A stretch of DNA of 64,000 nucleotides from Cherax quadricarinatus (taxonomy: Eukaryota; Arthropoda; Malacostraca; Decapoda; Parastacidae), in contig NC_091340.1 of assembly GCF_038502225.1 (NCBI RefSeq), positions 31,274,548 through 31,338,547 of the forward strand. Direction: 5' to 3'. Each line of letters starts with the position of its first letter. Within the stretch, counting starts at the first letter, position 1. Positions 55,780 through 64,000 of this stretch are shown here, piece by piece. The notes under the pieces were generated by a model, which saw only the letters and a list, made by a program, of their open reading frames with translations, ran no database searches and was not told the DNA's origin. The translations under genes were made by a program, and so were the position numbers.

Positions 55780-57640
55780 GGCTACAACCCCAACTATGGT
55801 GCTAATGTTGCTGGCTACAACCCCAACTATGGTGCTAATGTTGCTGGCTACAACCCCAACTATGGTGCTAATGTAGCTGGCTACAACCCCAACTATGGGT
55901 GCCAATGTTGCTGGCTACAACCCCAACTATGGTGCTAATGTTGCTGGCTACAACCCCAACTATGGTGCTAATGTTGCTGGCTACAACCCCAACTATGGTG
56001 CTAATGTTGCTGGCTACAACCCCAACTATGGTGCTAATGTTGCTGGCTACAACCCCAACTATGGTGCTAATGTTGCTGGCTGCAACCCCAACTATGGTGC
56101 TAATGTTGCTGGCTACAACCCCAACTATGGTGCTAATGTTGCTGGCTACAACCCCAACTATGGTGCTAATGTTGCTGGGTGCAACCCCAACTATGGTGCT
56201 AATGTTGCTGGCTGCAACCCCAACTATGGTGCTAATGTTGCTGGCTACAACCCCAACTATGGTGCTAATGTTGCTGGCTACAACCCCAACTATGGTGCTA
56301 ATGTTGCTGGCTGCAACCCCAACTATGTTGCTAATGTTGCTGGCTACAACCCCAACTATGGTGCTAATGTTGCTGGCTACAACCCCAACTATGGTGCTAA
56401 TGTTGCTGGCTACAACCCCAACTATGGTGCTAATGTTGCTGGCTACAACCCCAACTATGGTGCTAATGTTGCTGGCTACAACCCCAACTATGGTGCTAAT
56501 GTTGCTGGCTACAACCCCAACTATGGTGCTAATGTTGCTGGCTACAACCCCAACTATGGTGCTAATGTTGCTGGCTACAACCCCAACTATGGTGCTAATG
56601 TTGCTGGCTACAACCCCAACTATGGTGCTAATGTTGCTGGCTACAACCCCAACTATGGTGCTAATGTTGCTGGCTACAACCCCAACTATGTTGCTAATGT
56701 TGCTGGCTACAACCCCAACTATGGTGCTAATGTTGCTGGCTACAACCCCAACTATGGTGCTAATGTTGCTGGCTACAACCCCAACTATGGTGCTAATGTT
56801 GCTGGCTACAACCCCAACTATGATGCTAATGTTGCTGGCTACAACCCCAACTATGGTGCTAATGTTGCTGGCTACAACCCCAACTATGGTGCTAATGTTG
56901 CTGGCTACAACCCCAACTATGGTGCTAATGTTGCTGGCTACAACCCCAACTATGTTGCTAATGTTGCTGGCTACAACCCCAACTATGGTGCTAATGTTGC
57001 TGGCTACAACCCCAACTATGGGTGCTAATGTAATGCTGGCTACAACCCCAACTATGGTGCTAATGTTGCAGGCTACAACGCCAACTATGGTGCTAATGTT
57101 GCTGGCTACAACCCCAACTATGGTGCTAATGTTGCTGGCTACAACCCCAACTATGGTGCTAATGTTGCTGGCTACAACCCCAACTATGGTGCTAATGTTG
57201 CTGGCTACAACCCCAACTATGGTGCTAATGTTGCTGGCTACAACCCCAACTATGGTGCTAATGTTGCTGGCTACAACCCCAACTATGGTGCTAATGTTGC
57301 TGGCTACAACCCCAACTATGGTGCTAATGTTGCTGGCTACAACCCCAACTATGGTGCTAATGTTGCTGGCTACAACCCCAACTATGGTGCTAATGTTGCT
57401 GGCTACAACCCCAACTATGGTGCTAATGTTGCTGGCTACAACCCCAACTATGGTGCTAATGTTGCTGGCTACAACCCCAACTATGTTGCTAATGTTGCTG
57501 GCTACAACCCCAACTATGGTGCTAATGTTGCTGGCTACAACCCCAACTATGGTGCTAATGTTGCTGGCTACAACCCCAACTATGGTGCTAATGTTGCTGG
57601 CTACAACCCCAACTATGTTGCTAATGTTGCTGGCTACAAC
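55780..57640. repeat. Homogenised satellite core 1
   Basis: More than 50 consecutive monomers almost all of the GGTGCT...TAC type, with one phase-breaking monomer near 57022-57036 (GGGTGCTAATGTAATGCTGG). The uniformity contrasts with the mixed flanks and indicates recent expansion. Confidence 0.88.
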
Positions 57641-58949
57641 CCCAACTATGGGTGGTAATGTTGCTGGCTGCAACCCTAACTATGTTGCTAATGTTGCTGG
57701 CTACAAAACCAACTATGTTGCTAATGTTGCTGGCTGCAACCCTAACTATGTTGCTAATGTTGCTGGCTGCAACCCCAACTATGGTGGTAATGTTGCTGGC
57801 TACAACCCCAACAATGGTGCTAATGTTGCTGGCTACAACCCCAACTATGGTGCTAATGTTGCTGGCCTCAACTTCAACTATGGTGCTAATGTTGCTGGCT
57901 ACAACCCCAACTATGTTGCTAATGTTGCTGGCTACAACCCCAACTATTGTGCTAATGTTGCTGGCTACAACCCCAACTATGGTATTAATGTTGTCGGCTA
58001 CAACCCCAACTATAGTGCTAATGTTGCTGGCTACAACACCAACTATGGTGCTAATGTAGCTGGCTACAACCCCAACTAAGGGTGGTAATGTTGCTGGCTG
58101 CAACCCCAACTATGGAGCTAATGTTGCTGGCTACAACCCCAACTATGGTGCTAATGTAGCTGGCTACAACCCCAACTATGGTGCTAATGTTGCTGGCTAC
58201 AACCCCAACTATGGGTGGTAATGTTGCTGGCTACAACCCCAACTATGGTGCTAATGTTGCTGGCTGCAACCCCAACTATGGTGCTAATGTTGCTGGCTGC
58301 AACCCAAACTATGTTGCTAATGTTGCTGGCTACAACCCTAACTATGTTGCTAATGTTGCTGGCTGCAACCCAAACTATGTTGCTAATATTGCTGGCTACA
58401 ACCCTAACTATGTTGCTAATGCTGCTGGCTGCAACCCCAACCATGGTGCTAATGTTGCTGGCTGCAACCCAAACTATGCTGCTAATGTTGCTGGCTACAA
58501 CCCCAACTATGGTGGTAATGTTGCTGGCTGCAACCCCAACTATGGTGCTAATGTTGCTGGATACAACCCCAACTAAGGTGCTAATGTTGCTGGCTACAAC
58601 CTCAACTATGGTGGTAATGTTGCTGGCTACAACCCCAACTATGTTGCTAATGTTGCTGGCTACAACCCCAACTATGGTGGTAATGTTGCTGGCTGCAACC
58701 CCAACTATGTTGCTAATGTTGCTGGCTACAACCCCAACTATGGTGCTAATGTTGCTGGCTGCAACCCCAACTATGGTGGTAATGTTGCTGGCTGCAACCC
58801 CAACTATGTTGCTAATGTTGCTGGCTACAACCCCAAATATGGGTGGCAATGTTGCTGGCCACAACCCCAACTAAGGTGCTAATGTTGCTGGCTGCAACCC
58901 CAACTATGTTGCTAATGTTGCTGGCTACAACCCCAACTATGGTTCTAAT

Positions 58950-60330
58950 GTTGCTGGCTACAACCCCAACTATGGTGCTAATGTTGCTGGCTACAACCCC
59001 AACTATGGTGCTAATGTTGCTGGCTACAACCCCAACTATGGTGCTAATGTTGCTGGCTACAACCCCAACTATGGTGCTAATGTTGCTGGCTACAACCCCA
59101 ACTATGGTGCTAATGTTGCTGGCTACAACCCCAACTATGGTGCTAATGTTGCTGGCTACAACCCCAACTATGGTGCTAATGTTGCTGGCTACAACCCCAA
59201 CTATGTTGCTAATGTTGCTGGCTACAACCCCAACTATGGTGCTAATGTTGCTGGCTACAACCCCAACTATGGTGCTAATGTTGCTGGCTACAACCCCAAC
59301 TATGGTGCTAATGTTGCTGGCTACAACCCCAACTATGGTGCTAATGTTGCTGGCTACAACCCCAACTATGGTGCTAATGTTGCTGGCTACAACCCCAACT
59401 ATGGTGCTAATGTTGCTGGCTACAACCCCAACTATGGTGCTAATGTTGCTGGCTACAACCCCAACTATGGTGCTAATGTTGCTGGCTACAACCCCAACTA
59501 TGGTGCTAATGTTGCTGGCTACAACCCCAACTATGGTGCTAATGTTGCTGGCTACAACCCCAACTATGGTGCTAATGTTGCTGGCTACAACCCCAACTAT
59601 GGTGCTAATGTTGCTGGCTACAACCCCAACTATGGTGCTAATGTTGCTGGCTACAACCCCAACTATGGTGCTAATGTTGCTGGCTACAACCCCAACTATG
59701 GTGCTAATGTTGCTGGCTACAACCCCAACTATGGTGCTAATGTTGCTGGCTACAACCCCAACTATGGTGCTAATGTTGCTGGCTACAACCCCAACTATGG
59801 TGCTAATGTTGCTGGCTACAACCCCAACTATGGTGCTAATGTTGCTGGCTACAACCCCAACTATGGTGCTAATGTTGCTGGCTACAACCCCAACTATGGT
59901 GCTAATGTTGCTGGCTACAACCCCAACTATGGTGCTAATGTTGCTGGCTACAACCCCAACTATGGTGCTAATGTTGCTGGCTACAACCCCAACTATGGTG
60001 CTAATGTTGCTGGCTACAACCCCAACTATGGTGCTAATGTTGCTGGCTACAACCCCAACTATGGTGCTAATGTTGCTGGCTACAACCCCAACTATGGTGC
60101 TAATGTTGCTGGCTACAACCCCAACTATGGTGCTAATGTTGCTGGCTACAACCCCAACTATGGTGCTAATGTTGCTGGCTACAACCCCAACTATGGTGCT
60201 AATGTTGCTGGCTACAACCCCAACTATGGTGCTAATGTTGCTGGCTACAACCCCAACTATGGTGCTAATGTTGCTGGCTACAACCCCAACTATGGTGCTA
60301 ATGTTGCTGGCTGCAACCCCAACTATGGTG
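58950..60330. repeat. Homogenised satellite core 2
   Basis: About 41 almost identical GGTGCT...TAC monomers. Compared with 53686-54570, the block 58812-61016 is the same pattern plus about 1320 bp, i.e. 40 extra monomers placed here. Confidence 0.88.
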
Positions 60331-63300
60331 CTAATGTTGCTGGCTACAACCCCAACTATGGTTCTAATGTTACTGGCTACAACCAAAACTATGGTGCTAA
60401 TGTTGCTGGCTGCAATCCCAACTATGGTGCTAATGTTGCTGGCTGCAACCCCAACTCTGTTGCTAATGTTGCTGGCTACAATCCCAACTATGGTTCTAAT
60501 GTTGCTGGCTACAACCCCAACTATGTTGCTAATGTTGCTGGCTACAACCCCAACTATGGTGGTAATGTTGCTGGCTGCAACCCCAACTATGGTGCTAATG
60601 TTGCTGGCTGCAACCCCAACTATGTTGCTAATGTTGCTGGCTGCAACCCTAACTATGTTGCTAATGTTGCTGGCTGCAACCCCAACTATGGTGGTAATGT
60701 TGCTGGCTACAACCCCAACAATGGTGCTAATGTTGCTGGCTACAACCCCAACTATGGTGCTAATTTTGCTGGCTTCAACTTCAACTATGTTGCTAATGTT
60801 GCTGGCTGCAACCCCAACTATGTTGCTAATGTTGCTGGCTGCAACCCCAACTATTGTGGTAATGTTGCTGGCTACAACCCCAACTATGGTATTAATGTTG
60901 TCGGTTACAACCCCAACTATAGTGCTAATGTTGCTGGCTACAACACCAACTATGGTGCTAATGTAGCTGGCTACAACCCCAACTAAGGGTGGTAATGTTG
61001 CTGGCTGCAACCCCAACTATGGTGCTAATGTTGCTGGCTACAACCCCAACTATGGTGCTAATGTAGCTGGCTACAACCCCAACTATGGTGCTAATGTTGC
61101 TGGCTACAACCCCAACTATGGGTGGTAATGTTGCTGGCTACAACTCCAACTATGGTGCTAATGTTGCTGGCTGCAACCCCAACTATGGTGCTAATGTTGC
61201 TGGCTCGAACCCAAACTATGTTGCTAATGTTGCTAGCTACAACCCTAACTATGTTGCTAATGTTGCTGGCTGCAACCCAAACTATGTTGCTAATATTGCT
61301 GGCTACAACCCTAACTATGTTGCTAATGCTGCTGGCTGCAACCCCAACCATGGTGCTAATGTTGCTGGCTGCAACCCAAACTATGTTGCTAATGTTGCTG
61401 GCTACAACCCCAACTATGGTGGTAATGTTGCTGGCTGCAACCCCAACTATGGTGCTAATGTTGCTGGATACAACCCCAACTAAGGTGCTAATGTTGCTGG
61501 CTACAACCTCAACTATGGTGGTAATGTTGCTGGCTACAACCCCAACTATGTTGCTAATGTTGCTGGCTACAACCCCAACTATGGTGGTAATGTTGCTGGC
61601 TGCAACCCCAACTATGTTGCTAATGTTGCTGGCTACAACCCCAACTATGGTGCTAATGTTGCTGGCTGCAACCCCAACTATGGTGGTAATGTTGCTGGCT
61701 GCAACCCCAACTATGTTGCTAATGTTGCTGGCTACAACCCCAAATATGGGTGGTAATGTTGCTGGCCACAACCCCAACTAAGGTGCTAATGTTGTTGGCT
61801 GCAACCCCAACTATGTTGCTAATGTTGCTGGCTACAACCCCAACTATGGGTCTAATGTTGCTGGCTACAACCCCAACTATGGTGCTAATGTTGCTGACTG
61901 CAACCCCAACTATGGTGCTAATGTTGCTGGCTACAACCCCAACTATGGTTCTAATGTTACTGGCTACAACCAAAACTATGGTGCTAATGTTGCTGGCTGC
62001 AATCCCAACTATGGTGCTAATGTTGCTGGCTGCAACCCCAACTCTGTTGCTAATGTTGCTGGCTACAATCCCAACTATGGTTCTAATGTTGCTGGCTACA
62101 ACCCCAACTATGGTGCTAATGTTGCTGGCTGCAACCCCAACTCTGTTGCTAATGTTGCTGGCTACAATCCCAACTATGGTTTTAATGTTGCTGGCTGCAA
62201 CCCCAACTATGGTGCTAATGTAGCTGGCTACAACCCCAACTATGGGTGGTAACGTTGCTGGCTGCAACCCCAACTATGGTGCTAATGTTGCTGGCTACAA
62301 CCCCAACTATGGTGCTAATGTAGCTGGCTACAACCCCAACTATGGGTGGTAATGTTGCTGGCTACAACTCCAACTATGGTGCTAATGTTGCTGGCTACAT
62401 CCCCAACTATGGTGGTAATGTTGCTGGCTGCAACCCCAACTATGGTGCTAATGTAGCTGGCTGCAACCCCAACTATGTTGCTAATGTTGCTGGCTACAAC
62501 CCCAACTATGGTGGTAATGTTGCTGGCTGCAACCCCAACTATGGTGTTAATGTTGCTGGCTACAACCCCAACTAAGGTGCTAATGTTGCTGATTGCAACC
62601 CTAACTATGTTGCTAATGTTGCTGGCTGCAACCCCAACTATGGTGCTAATGTTGCTGGCTGCAACCCCAACTATGGTGCTAATGTTGCTGACTGCAACCC
62701 CAACTATGTTGCTAATGTTGCTGGCTACAACCCCAACTATGGTGGTAATGTTACTGGCTGCAACCCCAACTATGTTGCTAATGTTGCTGGCTACAACCCC
62801 AACTATGGTGCTAATGTTGCTGGCTACAACCCCAACCATGGTGGTAATGTTGCTGGCTGCAACCCCAACTAAGGTGGTAATGTTGCTGGCTGCAACCCCA
62901 ACTATGTTGCTAATGTTGCTGGCTACAACCCCATGTTGCTAATGTTGCTGGCTGCAACCCCAACTATGTTGCTAATGTTGCTGGCTACAACCCCAACTAT
63001 GGTGCTAATGTTGCTGGCTACAACCCCAACCATGGTGGTAATGTTGCTGGCTGCAACCCCAACTATGGTGGTAATGTTGCTGGCTACAACCCCATGTTGC
63101 TAATGTTGCTGGCTACAACCCCAACTATGTTGCTAATGTTGCTGGCTACAACCCCAACTATGGTGGTAATGTTGCTGGCTGCAACCCCAACTATGGGTGG
63201 TAATATTGCTGGCTACAACCCCAACTAAGGTGCTAATGTTGCTGGCTGCAACCCCAACTATGTTGCTAATGTTGCTGGCTACAACCCCAACAATGGTGGT

Positions 63301-63952
63301 AATGTTCCTGGCTTCAACCCCAACTATGGTGCTAATGTTGCTGGCTACAACCCCAACTATGTTGCTAATGTTGCTGGCTACAACCCCAACTATGTTGCTA
63401 ATGTTGCTGGCTGCAACCCCAACTATGTTGCTAATGTTGCTGGCTGCAACCCCAACTATGGGTGGTAATGTAGCTGGCTACAACCCCAACTATGGTGGTA
63501 ATGTTGCTGGCTGCAACCCCAACTATGGTGGTAATGTTGCAGGCTGCAACCCCAACTATGTTGCTAATGTTGCTGGCTACAACCCCAACTATGGGTGGTA
63601 ATGTTGCTGGCTACAACCCCAACTAAGGTGCTAATGTTGCTGGCTGCAACCCCAACAATGTTGCTAATGTTGCTGGCTACAACCCCAACTATGGTTCTAA
63701 TGTTGCTGGCTACAACCCCAACTATGGTGCTAATGTTGCTGACTGCAACCCCAACTATGGTGCTAATGTTGCTGGCTACAACCCCAACTATGGTTCTAAT
63801 GTTGCTGGCTACAACCAAAACTATGGTTCTAATGTTGCTGGCTACAACCAAAACTATGGTGCTAATGTTGTTGGCTGCAACCCCAACTATGGTGCTAATT
63901 TTGCTGTCTGCAACCCCAACTATGTTGCTAATGTTGCTGGCTACAACCCCAA

Positions 63953-64000
63953 CTGTAAAGTAAAAGGACACTAGTGCAACTAATGTGACATTTATTGTGG
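63953..64000 (-). mobile_element. Possible PLE terminus at the window edge
   Basis: Unique sequence after the last monomer: GTAAAAGGACACTAGTGCAA and CTAATGTGACATTTATTGTGG. It resembles the outer part of the PLE ends at 10890 and 11270 (a short leader then CTTTATT before the GTTTCG block), but the diagnostic hammerhead part would lie beyond the window. Confidence 0.35.

Larger units (their letters stand above)
50369..63952. repeat. 33-bp satellite, about 410 monomers, with higher-order structure
   Basis: The monomer encodes GANVAGYNPNY in one plus frame (GGT GCT AAT GTT GCT GGC / TAC AAC CCC AAC TAT). Most variation falls at three positions: codon 1 (GGT or GTT), codon 2 (GCT or GGT) and codon 7 (TAC or TGC). 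Monomers with GGGTGGTAATG are 34 bp and shift the frame; monomers with AACTAAGG put a stop in one frame. Because 33 is a multiple of three and the monomer has no stop in two plus frames and one minus frame, long open frames of up to about 730 codons appear. Variation is mostly non-synonymous and there is no start or promoter context, so I do not call genes. Confidence 0.95.

Noticed and set aside
55895..58079. Open frames of 370-730 codons of GANVAGYNPNY or MVLMLLATTPT repeats, looking like a repeat protein or a membrane protein
   Set aside because: The 33-bp monomer is a multiple of three with no stops in three frames, so these frames are automatic. The variable positions are non-synonymous and frame-shifting 34-bp monomers are common.
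50369..63952. CRISPR-like array
   Set aside because: The 33-bp units are contiguous, with no unique spacers between repeats. This is a eukaryotic satellite.

Overview
The window looks like repeat-dominated nuclear DNA from a crustacean, probably a decapod such as a crayfish or lobster. I see no host protein-coding gene, no working tRNA or rRNA gene and no bacterial-type operon. The assignment rests on the mixture of elements: several non-LTR retrotransposon (LINE) families whose 3' ends resemble repeats I remember from decapod genomes, Penelope-like elements (PLEs) with hammerhead-ribozyme-like ends, tRNA-derived SINEs, and long microsatellites. The species is inferred, not proven.

Layout. 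1-4.9 kb: a 26-bp minisatellite interrupted by two decayed copies of LINE family alpha. 5.1-9.6 kb: a 4-kb G-rich array (core GGTGGGGAGGGAA) passing into a GGGA-rich array that holds a minus-strand SINE. 10.0-20.9 kb: one alpha-like LINE split by a PLE miniature (10878-11148) and by a 9.2-kb nest (11259-20426). Both insertions have target-site duplications. The nest holds an RTE-type LINE, a PLE with a GIY-YIG endonuclease, and a CR1-type LINE (gamma) that carries a palindromic SINE insertion. 21.06-21.16 kb is an assembly gap. 21.2-26.6 kb: two nearly identical minus-strand copies of a poly(A)-tailed LINE (epsilon), one with an intact endonuclease/reverse-transcriptase ORF, set in (CT)n DNA.

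27.3-48.9 kb: seven copies of LINE family beta, whose 3' end is AGGTGAGTAC followed by (AC)n. Copy A (27.3-31.7 kb) has two intact ORFs. The others are decayed or 5'-truncated, and several begin directly in the (AC)n tail of an earlier copy, making chains. A minus-strand LINE (delta, 36.9-38.4 kb) ends in a 10-bp tandem array. 49.0-50.37 kb: a decayed LINE (zeta) whose reading frame runs straight into a 13.6-kb satellite of 33-bp monomers (50369-63952). The satellite has higher-order repeats and two homogenised cores. The last 48 bp look like the edge of another PLE.

A theme links the regions: the ends, and perhaps the coding parts, of retroelements seem to seed tandem repeats, and those repeats then serve as landing sites for further insertions. 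The intact ORFs (beta-A ORF1/ORF2 and the epsilon ORF) are the only candidates here for functional proteins.
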